Shown: piece by piece, positions 10,417 to 20,161 of the stretch
Position numbering within the stretch: the stretch's first letter is position 1
How the letters are laid out: each line of letters begins with the position of its first letter
Assembly (NCBI GenBank): GCA_902362435.1
Contig: CABIWW010000005.1
Location: forward strand, 94,937-158,936
Direction of reading: 5' to 3'
Length of the DNA: 64,000 nt
DNA from: Eubacteriaceae bacterium
Lineage (GTDB): Bacteria; Bacillota; Clostridia; Peptostreptococcales; Anaerovoracaceae
Made by a program: the position numbers and the translations under genes
The notes under the pieces: generated by a model
The model's database searches: none
What the model saw: only the letters and a program-made list of their open reading frames with translations
What the model was told of the DNA's origin: nothing

Positions 10417-11607
10417 ATGATAGCAGAAAAGATGAAACCTCTTATGGCTAACAACTCGGCTATAAGAACGATGTTTGAGGAAGGCGACAAGATGAGAGCC
10501 AGGTACGGCGCTGAAAACGTATTCGACTTCAGTCTCGGCAATCCTGATGCACCGGTCCCTGCAGAGATAAAGCAGGCGATAATAGATGTGCTCAATGAAG
10601 AAGAGCCGAGCGTGCTCCACGGATACATGAGCAATGCGGGGTTTGAAGACGTCAGAGCTGCGATCGCTGATTCACTGAACAGAAGATTCGGCACATCGTT
10701 CGGAAGCGGCAATATCCTGATGACTGTAGGAGCGGCGAGCGGCCTGAACGTAGCGCTCAAGACGATCCTCAATCCGGGCGAGGAAGTCATCATATTCGCA
10801 CCTTACTTCCTCGAGTACAACTGGTACGTGAACAACTACGACGGCAAAGTCGTGCAGGCGCCTACGGACAAAGAGACGTTCTATCCTGATCTCGAGAGCT
10901 TCGAGAAGCTGATCACGGACAAGACGAGAGTCGTTCTGATCAATACGCCGAACAATCCGACAGGCGTGATATACAGCGAGGACACTATAAAGAAGATCGC
11001 AGAGATCATGGACAGAAAGCAGAAAGAACTCGGAAGGACGATATTCCTGATCTCCGACGAGCCTTACCGTGAGCTGGCGTTCGGCGGAGCCGAGGTCCCT
11101 TACGTTACAAAGTATTACGATAACACGATCGTTGCATATTCATACAGCAAATCGCTGTCACTGCCGGGCGAGAGGATAGGATATCTCGTTATACCATCGG
11201 AGCTTGAGGAAAGCGAGCTGGTGTTCGACACGGCATCGAATGCGAACAGGATAATCGGATGTGTAAATGCGCCGTCACTCCAGCAGAAAGTCATCGGCAG
11301 ATGTGTGGACGTCCAGGTGGATCTCGACTACTATGACAGAAACAGGACAGCGCTTTACGAAGGACTTAAAGAATGCGGATTCGACTGCGTCAAGCCGGAG
11401 GGGGCATTCTACATGTTCCTCAAGTCGCCGGTCGAGGACGAAAACGAATTCTGCGCGGCAGCCAAGAAGTACAACATCCTGATGGTTCCGGGAACGGCAT
11501 TTGCATGCCCGGGATATGTGCGTCTGGCATACTGCGTATCTCACGAAAGCATCGTGAACTCGATGCCGGGATTCAGAAAGCTCGCTGAAGAATACGGCCT
11601 GAGATAG
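10417..11607 (+). CDS. PLP-dependent aminotransferase, class I/II
   Basis: A 396-residue fold-type I enzyme of the aspartate aminotransferase superfamily. Visible landmarks are the substrate/cofactor segment FSLGNPDAP, NTPNNPTGVIYS (the conserved Asn that contacts pyridine O3), SDEPYRELAF (the Asp that pairs with the pyridine nitrogen), the Schiff-base lysine in SYSKSLSLPGERIGY and the C-terminal arginine in GYVRLAYC. The SLPGERIGY block is typical of aromatic/aspartate-type bacterial aminotransferases. The amino donor cannot be decided from sequence. The ATG follows AAAGGAAAG. It lies 37 bases after the LOR/SDH gene and may work in the same amino-acid pathway. Confidence 0.88.
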   Translation: MIAEKMKPLMANNSAIRTMFEEGDKMRARYGAENVFDFSLGNPDAPVPAEIKQAIIDVLNEEEPSVLHGYMSNAGFEDVRAAIADSLNRRFGTSFGSGNILMTVGAASGLNVALKTILNPGEEVIIFAPYFLEYNWYVNNYDGKVVQAPTDKETFYPDLESFEKLITDKTRVVLINTPNNPTGVIYSEDTIKKIAEIMDRKQKELGRTIFLISDEPYRELAFGGAEVPYVTKYYDNTIVAYSYSKSLSLPGERIGYLVIPSELEESELVFDTASNANRIIGCVNAPSLQQKVIGRCVDVQVDLDYYDRNRTALYEGLKECGFDCVKPEGAFYMFLKSPVEDENEFCAAAKKYNILMVPGTAFACPGYVRLAYCVSHESIVNSMPGFRKLAEEYGLR

Positions 11608-11699
11608 GTCTGCGCATGCATGCAGATACTGTGCGCGTTTGCAGTACACACAGATAAACAAATATTCTGAATAAGAACGCAACTTGAAGTTTATGTGAA

Positions 11700-11734
11700 A
11701 ATGGCACCCCATCGGTTCAACCAGGGGTGCCATT
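11700..11734 (+). terminator. Stem-loop after the aminotransferase gene
   Basis: AATGGCACCCC (11700-11710) and GGGGTGCCATT (11724-11734) form a perfect 11-base stem with a 13-base loop. There is no immediate U-run; a TATAAT box (11739-11744) follows directly, so the region may combine a terminator with the promoter of the NlpC/P60 gene. Confidence 0.5.
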
Positions 11735-11803
11735 GCTGTATAATGTACAGGTATTGTTTTATGATACAGCAGACGCAGAAGGAATTTCAATGGAGAGGAA
11801 ACT

Positions 11804-12832
11804 ATGATTTCAAGTTTGAAGAATTACAGAAAATTGCTTATCGCGGCACTCGTGGTAATTCTGGCGATTGCATCAGTGGTTGTCCTGGATTTCACAAAGC
11901 CGTATGCAGTATATGCGAAAAGCGGGAAAAAAGTAGAAGATCCGTATGCAGTAAAGGCCGGAGGCGAGGAACTTTTCCTCGTGAAGGATGAGAAGACTGC
12001 AGAAAAAGTAATAGAAGAAGTACTTAATGAATATACGCCGGAAGGAGCCCAGGTGGTATCGGTTTCTGTAGACAAGAAGCTGAGCACCGAGGACAAGAGC
12101 CTCAAGCGCAGCGGGGAACCGCCGGCAGTGCTCACGGAAAAAGAAGCCGTGAACTATATACTGGAGCAGAACAGCACGGAGGATCCGCTGTTTTCTGTGA
12201 CTATCGATGCAGAGATCGGCTCGGTAGAGAAGATCGAAGCAGGTACTTCGTATGAAGACAATGCAGAGCTTTACGAGGGTGAGAGCGAGGTAAAGAGCGA
12301 AGGAACTGACGGCGATCAGATCGTTACTAATCAGGTGACATGCGTCAACGGCAAGATACTTTCTTCGCAGGTCGTGGATACGACAGTGATAAACGAGTCG
12401 GTAGACAAGATAGTGTACAAGGGCACCAAGGCAAAGAGCAAGGATACTGACAGCAGCAGCTCCGGCGGGGCTGTGATGGGCAGCGGCAGCGGGACTGACG
12501 TTGTGAACTTTGCGCTTCAGTTCGTCGGCAACCCGTACGTTTACGGCGGCACAAGCCTTACGGACGGCGCAGACTGTTCGGGATTCGTGCAGAGCGTCTA
12601 TGCGCATTTCGGGATATCGCTTCCGAGAACAGTGCCGTATCAGGCGCAGTGCGGCAAAGCTGTTTCGTACAGTGACGCTCAGCCGGGAGATCTGATCTGC
12701 TTTTCGGGTCATATCGGCATCTATGTCGGCGGCGGCAAGATGGTCCACGCATCGGATTATGATACAGGCATCATCGTGACGAGCACGAGCTACTCAGGAA
12801 CGGTAGTGTCAGTCAGAAGGATCATAGAATAA
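11804..12832 (+). CDS. Secreted G5 plus NlpC/P60 cell-wall hydrolase
   Basis: A 342-residue exported peptidoglycan endopeptidase. An N-terminal signal/anchor covers about residues 11-30. A region up to residue 130 has no clear assignment. A G5-like domain lies at about 136-208, and after a Ser/Gly linker an NlpC/P60 domain lies at about 232-342. Catalytic residues are visible as Cys258 in DGADCSGF, His303 in SGHIGIYVGG and the neighbouring His315 in MVHASD. NlpC/P60 enzymes usually cleave D-Glu-to-diamino-acid bonds in stem peptides; the exact bond here is not shown. The ATG follows GAGAGGA. A strong terminator lies about 80 bases downstream, so it is a monocistronic unit or the end of an operon. 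Confidence 0.9.
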   Translation: MISSLKNYRKLLIAALVVILAIASVVVLDFTKPYAVYAKSGKKVEDPYAVKAGGEELFLVKDEKTAEKVIEEVLNEYTPEGAQVVSVSVDKKLSTEDKSLKRSGEPPAVLTEKEAVNYILEQNSTEDPLFSVTIDAEIGSVEKIEAGTSYEDNAELYEGESEVKSEGTDGDQIVTNQVTCVNGKILSSQVVDTTVINESVDKIVYKGTKAKSKDTDSSSSGGAVMGSGSGTDVVNFALQFVGNPYVYGGTSLTDGADCSGFVQSVYAHFGISLPRTVPYQAQCGKAVSYSDAQPGDLICFSGHIGIYVGGGKMVHASDYDTGIIVTSTSYSGTVVSVRRIIE

Positions 12833-12910
12833 AACGCACAGCAGGAGCTCGCGGCACGGCGCGAGATACGTGGCCGGCATGGCTGCAAAAACAAAAAAGA
12901 AAACATACAG

Positions 12911-12952
12911 GCTGTCTTCTGATCGTCTAAAAGATCAGCAAGGCAGCTTTTT
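12911..12952 (+). terminator. Rho-independent terminator
   Basis: An imperfect stem, GCTGTCTTCTGATC (12911-12924) against GATCAGCAAGGCAGC (12933-12947), is followed by TTTTT. It closes the NlpC/P60 transcript. Confidence 0.8.
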
Positions 12953-13040
12953 GCATGAAAATCTTCCCGCGGATATAGAGTCTCGCGGGAAGTGGTGGTA
13001 TGATATATAGAAGAAATCACACGAGGATCGGAGGCAGGAG

Positions 13041-14312
13041 ATGAACAGCTTATTTTGCAGGATATACCAGGGGGCGATGAAGGTCGGGATGTACATGCTT
13101 CCGTGGCATACGCCTGAAGTGATAGAAGACAGGGCTGACAGCGACAGACTGCTGGAAGATATAAAACGCAGGGAAGTGGAAAGGCTGCTCGTGGTCATGG
13201 GGCCGAACATGATGAAGCGCGGGCTTCCTGTGCCGATGCTGGAAAAGCTGCGGGCGAACGGGATCGAATGTGAGGTGTTCGATCGACTCACGTCGGATCC
13301 GACGGATGCGCAGGTCGAGGAAGGCGTCAGGCTCTATAATGAGAAAAACGCACAGGGGATAATACTGTTTGGCGGGGGCTCGCCGATGGACTGCGGCAAA
13401 GCCATCGCAGCGCGTATAGCGAGACCGGACAGGACGATCGCGGAGCTTCAGGGCGTGCTCAAGGTGCGTTCGAGGAGAAAAGTGCCTGTGATGTGGGCGA
13501 TACCAACGACTTCGGGAACAGGCTCAGAGGCGACGATGGCAGCAGTGATAACGGATCATGAAACACATCGAAAAAAGTCGATAAACGATATGGCGATAAT
13601 CCCGCACGTGTGTGTGCTGGATGCCGGGCTGACAGCGGGACTGCCGCCGGATATAACCGCATATACCGGAATGGATGCACTGTGTCATGCAGTCGAAGCT
13701 TATACCAACAACGCTTATAATACGGCTCTGGAGAAGAAGATGGCAAAGGATGCCGTAAAGCTCATATATGAAAATCTTGAGGGCGCTTACGAGAACGGCA
13801 GCGATATGGAAAAGCGCCAGAATATGCAGAGAGCGGCGTTTTATGCCGGCAGGGCGTTCACGAGAGGGTGCGTCGGATATGTGCACGCGATAGGACATGC
13901 CGTGGGAGGTCTGTATGGCGTTCCTCACGGAAAGGCTATGGCGATACTGCTGCCGCATGTGCTGAAGGCATTCGGAAGCAGCGCAGAGGCGAAGCTTGCG
14001 GAGCTGGCGGATCACTGCGGACTTTCCGCAGAATACGGAGTAGATCATGACGACCGGACAGGCGGATGCGCCTGCCCGGCATATGGCGCGATGAAAGGGA
14101 AGACTACGAATAACGGAAAAGCGCGCCTTTTCATAGAATGGATAGAAAATACGAAACGCAGCATGGATATTCCGGACAGATTCGACTGTATAAAGGAAGA
14201 AGATGTCGAAACTATCGCGAAATGGGCCGATGCTGAAGCGAATCCGCTGTATCCCGTTCCGAAGATATTCGACAGGAAACAGCTCGAAGATCTCGTGAGA
14301 TCTGTCATGTGA
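13041..14312 (+). CDS. Iron-containing alcohol dehydrogenase
   Basis: A 423-residue group III NAD(P)-dependent alcohol dehydrogenase. The dinucleotide-binding GGGSPMDCGKA and the phosphate loop TTSGTGSEAT are present. The metal ligands are visible as the His in GMDALCHAVEAY, the two His in HAIGHAVGG and GVPHGKA, and the Asp in the DAGL region. Such enzymes interconvert aldehydes or ketones and alcohols; butanol-type activity is common in Clostridia but the substrate is unproven. The ATG is preceded by GGAGGCAGGAG. It is convergent with the following receiver-HPt gene. Confidence 0.92.
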   Translation: MNSLFCRIYQGAMKVGMYMLPWHTPEVIEDRADSDRLLEDIKRREVERLLVVMGPNMMKRGLPVPMLEKLRANGIECEVFDRLTSDPTDAQVEEGVRLYNEKNAQGIILFGGGSPMDCGKAIAARIARPDRTIAELQGVLKVRSRRKVPVMWAIPTTSGTGSEATMAAVITDHETHRKKSINDMAIIPHVCVLDAGLTAGLPPDITAYTGMDALCHAVEAYTNNAYNTALEKKMAKDAVKLIYENLEGAYENGSDMEKRQNMQRAAFYAGRAFTRGCVGYVHAIGHAVGGLYGVPHGKAMAILLPHVLKAFGSSAEAKLAELADHCGLSAEYGVDHDDRTGGCACPAYGAMKGKTTNNGKARLFIEWIENTKRSMDIPDRFDCIKEEDVETIAKWADAEANPLYPVPKIFDRKQLEDLVRSVM

Positions 14313-14460
14313 TCCGATGAGGATCTCCTGGACGCGCCAGGGCAGGGCCTGCCGAGCGTCGGATGTGCATTTCGCTGTGTTATGCCCTGATGCGCCGGCA
14401 TGCAGATAGTGTGAAGTGTCATGGCGCATCGCCTGAGTGGCCGTAAGCTGCGGACAGCAG

Positions 14461-15267
14461 TCATATCTGCAGCTGGCATATCGACTGTATGTCGTTGTTT
14501 ATGCAAAAAAGCAGAGCGAGGATGTCGTATGACAGGATGAACAGTCGCTCTGCTATGTGCTGTCTGAGCAGATCTTCCAGCGATATCACATGCGAATAAA
14601 GAGATGTGAATCCCAGCATGCCGGCGAGGCCTTTTATGGAATGACAAAGGACGGCGGCATCGCTGTACTGGTCTGTATCTATCATTTCACGCAGACGCAG
14701 AGAAAGGTCGGCGTTGTTGTGTTTGAAATTATTGAAGTGCTTCAGAAAGAGCCTGGGACTGTTGCCCATGTTTTCTATAGCGGTATGTATGTCGCATACG
14801 TCGGGATCCAGGCCCGGGAAGCTGCTGTCCCGGTGTGCGCAGGAGCCGGAGCATGACGCCGTGAGCAGTGCGGATCTGACATATGGCGAGATCGCTGTGT
14901 AAAATGACGTGGAATTGAACGGTTTGAAAAGTATCATGTCAAATATACTTTCCGTTTCAGCCTGCCGTATCCTGTCTTCGTTTTTGCTCGATGCCGTCAC
15001 GGCGATCACCGGGGTATCGATACCCAGACTGCGGATCCTGCGGACGGTCTCTATACCGTTCATGCACGGCAGGTTTATATCCATCAGTATCAGTGAATAA
15101 TAATTTTTGTCGACAGAATTGCACATAGTGACAGCTTCGAGACCATCGAATGCGCTTTCACATTTTACGCCTATATCGTTCAGGAATGTCTGTATTACTT
15201 CGTGGTTTGCTGATGTGTCGTCGACTATCAGCACAGTATCTCTGTCCCTTGTTGAAACATTTTTCAT
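14461..15267 (-). CDS. Receiver domain fused to an HPt domain
   Basis: A 268-residue phosphorelay protein. The receiver domain spans about residues 10-130, with the acidic pocket in LIVDDTS, phospho-acceptor Asp63 in LMDINLPCMNG and Lys115 in LFKPFN. A linker of about 30 residues leads to an HPt domain whose phospho-histidine is His209 in CHSIKGLAGMLG. There is no kinase or DNA-binding output, so it must pass phosphate to or from other proteins. The frame extends upstream, but AAAGGAGGT just before the ATG at 15267 fixes this start. It is transcribed divergently from the prepilin peptidase gene; no partner kinase is adjacent. Confidence 0.88.
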   Translation of the reverse strand: MKNVSTRDRDTVLIVDDTSANHEVIQTFLNDIGVKCESAFDGLEAVTMCNSVDKNYYSLILMDINLPCMNGIETVRRIRSLGIDTPVIAVTASSKNEDRIRQAETESIFDMILFKPFNSTSFYTAISPYVRSALLTASCSGSCAHRDSSFPGLDPDVCDIHTAIENMGNSPRLFLKHFNNFKHNNADLSLRLREMIDTDQYSDAAVLCHSIKGLAGMLGFTSLYSHVISLEDLLRQHIAERLFILSYDILALLFCINNDIQSICQLQI

Positions 15268-15360
15268 ATTCAATACCTCCTTTGGTGTGCAACTGTACCA
15301 CTGTTTTGATTCTATACCAAAAAGGACTCTTTTTTTATATCTAATGTACGACGGCATTCT

Positions 15361-15419
15361 CCACAATACGACAAAAAAATCAAAATAATATTGTGGTTAA
15401 AAAAGGAAATTGATAGAAT
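15361..15419 (+). promoter_or_regulatory. Promoter with overlapping inverted repeat before the prepilin peptidase
   Basis: TTGTGG (15391-15396), 17 bases and TAGAAT (15414-15419) form a plausible sigma-A promoter. CCACAATA (15361-15368) and TATTGTGG (15389-15396) are perfect inverted repeats, and the second overlaps the -35 box, as a repressor site would. Confidence 0.5.
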
Positions 15420-15445
15420 AAGAGCAATAAAGGAGGAATATTGAG

Positions 15446-16132
15446 ATGCTGGTGATTATCATAAAAGTGGCTGCAAGCATAGTGCTAGGCGTCCTGGCGG
15501 GGTTTGCGGCAGTATATATATTCAATAAAATGCCTGCGGGCTGGCTGTGCGATTACGGGGAAAAGCCTGGACCGGAGCTGACGGATCCGCACATACAGAG
15601 AGTGAAGGGTTATCCGTGGCGATGGATATATGCGGCAGGCTTTGCATGTCTTCTCGTCAGGCTTTCCTTCTGTGATATACAGTTTGCCGCGGCAGGGGTA
15701 TTCGCGTGCTGGGCGATGCTGATCATCGGCCTGGCAGACCTGAAATACATGGTGATACCCGATCAGTTCGTGATAATGCTGGCTCTGAGCGCGTTCGGCT
15801 TCATACCTTTTCACAGTTCAGTCTGGCAGCCTCTGCTGGGGGCGATTGTCGGCGGAGGCGCGATGCTGGCGGTCGCAGGCATAGGAAGCCTGATATTCCA
15901 TAGAGAAGTGATGGGCTTCGGAGATGTGAAGCTGTTCGCGTCGCTTGGTCTGGTGCTCGGACTGAAGGGGACCGTGGCGGTGCTCCTGGGAGCTTCCCTG
16001 GCGAGCGGGATAGCAGCTGCGGCGGGTCTGGCATCGGGGCGGTACCGCAGGAACGATGAGCGGCCGCTGGGACCGTATATATGCGGCTGCGGGTGTCTCT
16101 ATATTTTCGCTGCCTGGCCGCTGATGATGTGA
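15446..16132 (+). CDS. Prepilin peptidase, A24 family
   Basis: A 228-residue, highly hydrophobic aspartic protease of the inner membrane that removes leader peptides of type IV prepilins. The two catalytic aspartates are in IGLADLKYMVIPDQ and MGFGDVKLFASLG (the GxGD motif). The protein lacks the N-terminal methylase domain with its CxxC pairs that full-length PilD carries, so it resembles the short TadV/archaeal-type form, though it has an extra N-terminal segment. No pilin or secretion genes are in the window. The ATG follows AAAGGAGG. Confidence 0.85.
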   Translation: MLVIIIKVAASIVLGVLAGFAAVYIFNKMPAGWLCDYGEKPGPELTDPHIQRVKGYPWRWIYAAGFACLLVRLSFCDIQFAAAGVFACWAMLIIGLADLKYMVIPDQFVIMLALSAFGFIPFHSSVWQPLLGAIVGGGAMLAVAGIGSLIFHREVMGFGDVKLFASLGLVLGLKGTVAVLLGASLASGIAAAAGLASGRYRRNDERPLGPYICGCGCLYIFAAWPLMM

Positions 16133-16204
16133 CGAGCATCTGAATTATGACTAATAAATGTGGCACGCGGCTTTGAAATAATATATAATTAGAAAAGGTG
16201 TACG

Positions 16205-16969
16205 ATGAAAAAGAATATACTTCTTACAATAGAATACGATGGATCGGTGTTTCACGGCTGGCAGCGACAGCCGGACAAGCCCACGGTGCAGGGACATCTG
16301 GAGCAGACGCTGTCATCGCTTCTGGGCAGCAGTATCACGCTGAACGGCACGAGCCGGACGGACGCGGGGGTGCATGCATACGCTCAGCGCGCATCGTTTG
16401 CAGCCGATGTGAAGATCCCTGTGGAAAAGCTGGCTATGGTCGTGAATAACAGCCTCGCGAGCAGAGAGAAGGGATCGTTCGCGGCGTCACCTGTGAGGAT
16501 CGTAAAGGCTGAGGAAAAGCCTGCGGATTTTCACGCCAGATTCGACTCGAAAGGCAAGAAGTATATCTACAGGATACTCAATGCAGAAAGTGCAGATGTC
16601 TTCGTGAGGAATTACGTCTATCATGTTGCAAAGCCGCTGGATACGGACGCCATGCGGCGCGCGGCGGAATATCTGAAGGGCACGCATGACTTCAAGTCGT
16701 TCGAGGCGGCGGGAGGGACTCCGCGTGAGACCACCGTCAGGACGATATATGATATAAGCGTCACCGGAGACAGGAACATAGAGATACACGTGAGCGGCGA
16801 CGGGTTCCTTTACAATATGGTAAGGATAATAACGGGAACGCTGACTGATATAGGAGCGGGAAAGATCGCGCCGGAACAGATGAAAGCTATTATCGATGCA
16901 GCAGACAGATCAGCTGCAGGACATACAGCCCCGCCTTACGGGCTGTACCTTGCAGAAGTGTACTACTGA
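16205..16969 (+). CDS. truA: tRNA pseudouridine synthase A
   Basis: Isomerises uridines 38-40 in the anticodon arm of tRNAs. The 254-residue length and sequence are typical: [15 protein letters not shown] at the start, catalytic Asp53 in [14 protein letters not shown] and the C-terminal [13 protein letters not shown] block. The ATG follows AAAAGGTG. A dCMP deaminase gene follows within 30 bases and is probably in the same operon. Confidence 0.97.
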   Translation: MKKNILLTIEYDGSVFHGWQRQPDKPTVQGHLEQTLSSLLGSSITLNGTSRTDAGVHAYAQRASFAADVKIPVEKLAMVVNNSLASREKGSFAASPVRIVKAEEKPADFHARFDSKGKKYIYRILNAESADVFVRNYVYHVAKPLDTDAMRRAAEYLKGTHDFKSFEAAGGTPRETTVRTIYDISVTGDRNIEIHVSGDGFLYNMVRIITGTLTDIGAGKIAPEQMKAIIDAADRSAAGHTAPPYGLYLAEVYY

Positions 16970-16994
16970 TATTTGCATGATCAAGGAGAAACGT

Positions 16995-17456
16995 ATGGAC
17001 AACAGACCAAGCTGGGATGAATATTTTATGGAAATGGCAGTGCTCACAGCCAAACGTTCCACGTGTCTTAGACGGCATGTAGGCGCTGTGATCGTAAAGG
17101 ACAGGCATATCGTCGCCACCGGGTACAACGGTGCGCCGAGAGGTCTGGAGCACTGCGGTGAGCGCGAAGGCGGATGCCTGAGGCAGCAGCTGGGGATACC
17201 GTCGGGCGAGAAGCATGAGCTGTGCAGAGCGCTGCATGCCGAACAGAACGCGATAATACAGGCGGCCACGCTGGGTCAGAGCATCGAGGGCGCGACGATA
17301 TATATCACGCATCAGCCGTGCGTGATATGCGCGAAGATGATAATAAATTCAGGAATAAGCAAGATCATAGTAAAAGAAGGATATCCGGACCAGCTGTCTG
17401 TTGACATACTGGATGAAGCCGGACTCAAAATAGTAATGTTAGGAGAAATCAAGTGA
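16995..17456 (+). CDS. Deoxycytidylate deaminase (ComEB type)
   Basis: Converts dCMP to dUMP, the precursor for thymidylate. The 153-residue protein carries the zinc site HAE (His81, Glu83) and PCVIC (Cys109, Cys112) of cytidine/deoxycytidylate deaminases, plus an additional cysteine/histidine-containing insert ([11 protein letters not shown]) typical of the dCMP branch. The frame is open further upstream inside truA, but AAGGAG seven bases before ATG 16995 and the family N-terminus set the start. Its stop overlaps the GTG start of the next gene (GTGA), implying translational coupling. Confidence 0.92.
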   Translation: MDNRPSWDEYFMEMAVLTAKRSTCLRRHVGAVIVKDRHIVATGYNGAPRGLEHCGEREGGCLRQQLGIPSGEKHELCRALHAEQNAIIQAATLGQSIEGATIYITHQPCVICAKMIINSGISKIIVKEGYPDQLSVDILDEAGLKIVMLGEIK

Positions 17457-18577
17457 CAGCTACCAGCATAGAATTATGGGGGCCGCTTCTGGTCGCCTTT
17501 GTCGTGGCAGCGGCAGTTACACCTGCGGCGATAAAGATCGCACCTAAAATAGGCGCAATGGACATCCCGAAAGATGAAAGGCGGATGCATAAAAAGCCGA
17601 TGCCGAGATTCGGGGGCATCGCGATATATCTCGGGATAATGGCCGCACTTGCAGTCTTTGCACTCAAAGACAAAGGGATAACGAGCGTTATGACCGGATG
17701 CACTCTGATATACATGCTCGGTCTGATCGATGATCTGAAGGATCTGAAACCGCTGGTAAAGCTGTGCGGACAGATAGTATGCGCTACGGTGGTGTATATC
17801 ATGGGAGTCAGGATCGAGTTCATCACGAATTACTTCGGTCCGGGCAATATGGCGTTCGGTGACGTGGCATGTTTCATCATCACGGTATTGTGGCTGATAG
17901 CTATCACGAATGCTGTGAATCTGATAGACGGACTCGACGGACTGGCTGCAGGTATCGTAGCGATATCCGCGCTCTGTATAGGATACGTCGCATATATCCA
18001 CGGGCAGTATGTGCCTACGCTGGCAATGATGGCTATAGCGGGCGCGGCGCTTGGATTCCTGCCGTACAATTTCAATCCCGCGAAGATATTCATGGGAGAC
18101 AGCGGTTCGGAGCTGCTGGGATTTTCGATAGCGGCGGTATCGATACTGGGTACCGTCAAAAGTGCTACGATAGTAGTCGTGATAATTCCTGCGCTGGTGC
18201 TGGGGCTTCCGATATTCGACACGGTCATGGCTATATTCAGAAGGCTGGCGAAGCATCAGTCGATAGGTACGGCGGACAAGGATCATCTGCATCACAGGAT
18301 CATGAAGGCCGGATTCGGCCAGAAGCGTGCGGTGATGATCCTTTACTGCATCAGCGGCATCATGGGCATAGTCGCCGTGCTCTACAGCAGGGGGCTCACA
18401 GTGGAATACCTCGGGCTTACAGCGGTCGCTATAATGCTGATATACGTGCTGCTTTCCGATACGGGAAACAGGAACATCAGCCTGAAAGCAGACAAGATAA
18501 AAAAAGAAAGACCGGATAAAAAAGAGGAAAAAAACAAGCAGGACAAACATATAGAGAAAGGCAGTGACAATAAATGA
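17453..18577 (+). CDS. Undecaprenyl-phosphate GlcNAc-1-phosphate transferase (TagO/WecA/MraY superfamily)
   Basis: A 374-residue multi-span transferase that loads a sugar-1-phosphate onto undecaprenyl phosphate, the first step of wall teichoic acid or other surface glycan synthesis. Superfamily motifs are clear: [60 protein letters not shown] and the HIH-like [10 protein letters not shown]. The C-terminal tail from about residue 340 is Lys/Glu/Asp-rich and cytoplasmic. The start is GTG overlapping the previous stop; its own stop overlaps the next ATG (ATGA). The TagO/WecA branch is favoured over MraY because no murein gene cluster is present. Confidence 0.9.
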   Translation: MTATSIELWGPLLVAFVVAAAVTPAAIKIAPKIGAMDIPKDERRMHKKPMPRFGGIAIYLGIMAALAVFALKDKGITSVMTGCTLIYMLGLIDDLKDLKPLVKLCGQIVCATVVYIMGVRIEFITNYFGPGNMAFGDVACFIITVLWLIAITNAVNLIDGLDGLAAGIVAISALCIGYVAYIHGQYVPTLAMMAIAGAALGFLPYNFNPAKIFMGDSGSELLGFSIAAVSILGTVKSATIVVVIIPALVLGLPIFDTVMAIFRRLAKHQSIGTADKDHLHHRIMKAGFGQKRAVMILYCISGIMGIVAVLYSRGLTVEYLGLTAVAIMLIYVLLSDTGNRNISLKADKIKKERPDKKEEKNKQDKHIEKGSDNK

Positions 18578-19953
18578 TAAAAACAGAGAATCTGGAGACT
18601 ATAAGAAATCGGGAACTTTTTTCGATGATGGGCAAGGTGGCGCTGCCTATAGCGCTGCAGAGCCTGATAGGCTCCAGCCTCAGCTTTATCGACAATCTGA
18701 TGGTGGGAAGTCTGGGAGAGCTTGAGCTGAATGCGGTAGGTGTATCAGTCCAGGTGTTTTTCATATACTGGATGCTGCTTTTTGGATTCACGGGAGGTAT
18801 GGGTACATTCATATCACAGTTTTACGGTGTGATGGATTTTAAGAACATAAGGAAAACGACAGGCTTTGCACTGTCTGCGGCAGCAGGCGTCAGCCTGCTC
18901 TTTTTTGTTGCAGGATTCTTCTTTCCTGAATATATACTGAGGATATTCACGAAGTACCCGGAAGTTATCGAAGCGGGGGTCGGATATGTCAGGATCTGTT
19001 CGTTCACGTTCCTGTTTCTGGCAGTGACGCAGCCGTTTACTGTGGCACTGAGGGCTACCCAGCAATCTGCGCTGCCTCTCGCAGCGAGCGTGATCGCATT
19101 TGCTACCAATACATTCCTGAACTGGGTGTTCATTTTCGGAAAGCTGGGTGCGCCTGCTCTGGGAGTCGAAGGTGCAGCGCTGGCAACAGCTATAGCGCGT
19201 CTTCTGGAAATGCTGATAATACTGTTCGAGGTGTTCGTGCTCAAAAACAGGATCGCAGGGCATTTCAGAGAGTTTTTCAGTTATAACAGGGAGCTGGCTG
19301 CGCGTATAATAAGGAATGCGCTGCCGACTACAGCAAATGAAACACTCTGGGGGATAGGAACTTCGATGTATGTTGCGGCATTTGCGAGGATAGGCATCTC
19401 GGAAGGGGCTGCGGTACAGGCCTGCAATACTATAAACAATATGTTCGCACTGGCTGCGTTCAGCATCGGAGATGCAGTGCTGATACTTGTCGGTCAGAAG
19501 CTCGGAGAGGGAAAGACGGAACTGGCATACAACATGTCGCGCAAGATGATCAGGATGGGACTCATAGTGGGAGCAGTCTTTGGAGCGGGCGTGATAATAG
19601 CGGGGGAACCGCTGCTCAGTCTGTTCAGCTTCTCGGAGCAGGGGGCCGCGTATGCGTTCAGGATACTGATCGTATACGGAGCCACAATGTGGCTGACACT
19701 TTACAATGCCATCCATGTCACGGGAACGCTGCGCTGCGGGGGCGACACGAAGTTCGCGATGATCACGGAAACCGGCACGGTGTGGCTTATAGGCGTGCCG
19801 CTGGCGTTCATCACGTCGCTGTATCTGCATATGCCTATATATCTGGCAGTGCTGGCAGTCAAGATCGAAGAAGTAGTCAAGGCCGTATTCCTGACTAAAC
19901 GGTATTACAGCCGCAAATGGCTCAAAACCGTAATAAAGGGCATCGACGATTGA
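18574..19953 (+). CDS. MATE family efflux transporter
   Basis: A 459-residue protein with about twelve membrane segments in two homologous halves, as in the multidrug and toxic compound extrusion family. Typical MATE features are the N-terminal ALPIALQSLIGSSLSFIDNLMVG and the second-half NALPTTANETLWGIG. MATE proteins export cationic drugs or metabolites in exchange for H+ or Na+; the substrate is unknown. Its ATG overlaps the stop of the preceding transferase gene, so it is cotranslated at the end of the truA-dCMP deaminase-TagO unit. No clear terminator follows before the ATP synthase promoter. Confidence 0.92.
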   Translation: MIKTENLETIRNRELFSMMGKVALPIALQSLIGSSLSFIDNLMVGSLGELELNAVGVSVQVFFIYWMLLFGFTGGMGTFISQFYGVMDFKNIRKTTGFALSAAAGVSLLFFVAGFFFPEYILRIFTKYPEVIEAGVGYVRICSFTFLFLAVTQPFTVALRATQQSALPLAASVIAFATNTFLNWVFIFGKLGAPALGVEGAALATAIARLLEMLIILFEVFVLKNRIAGHFREFFSYNRELAARIIRNALPTTANETLWGIGTSMYVAAFARIGISEGAAVQACNTINNMFALAAFSIGDAVLILVGQKLGEGKTELAYNMSRKMIRMGLIVGAVFGAGVIIAGEPLLSLFSFSEQGAAYAFRILIVYGATMWLTLYNAIHVTGTLRCGGDTKFAMITETGTVWLIGVPLAFITSLYLHMPIYLAVLAVKIEEVVKAVFLTKRYYSRKWLKTVIKGIDD

Positions 19954-20101
19954 CGATGTTTTAAGGAAAGAACATATTGATAACAAAGAAGTACAAGAAA
20001 ATACAAATTTTTTACAATTATAAAAAATTATAATTTTTGGGCAAAACCACGAAAGTGTTGAAAACAGTGAGATTGTTAAAAAATGAATTTAAAAAAACTG
20101 T

Positions 20102-20130
20102 TTCACAATTGCCGCAAATCGGTGTATAAT
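20102..20130 (+). promoter_or_regulatory. Sigma-A promoter of the ATP synthase operon
   Basis: TTCACA (20102-20107), a 17-base spacer and TATAAT (20125-20130) match the consensus in 11 of 12 positions. An A+T-rich upstream stretch (about 20000-20095) could act as an UP element. Expected transcript start is near 20137. Confidence 0.75.
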
Positions 20131-20161
20131 GTGTAGTCATAAGAGAGGAGATGAGTGAGAT

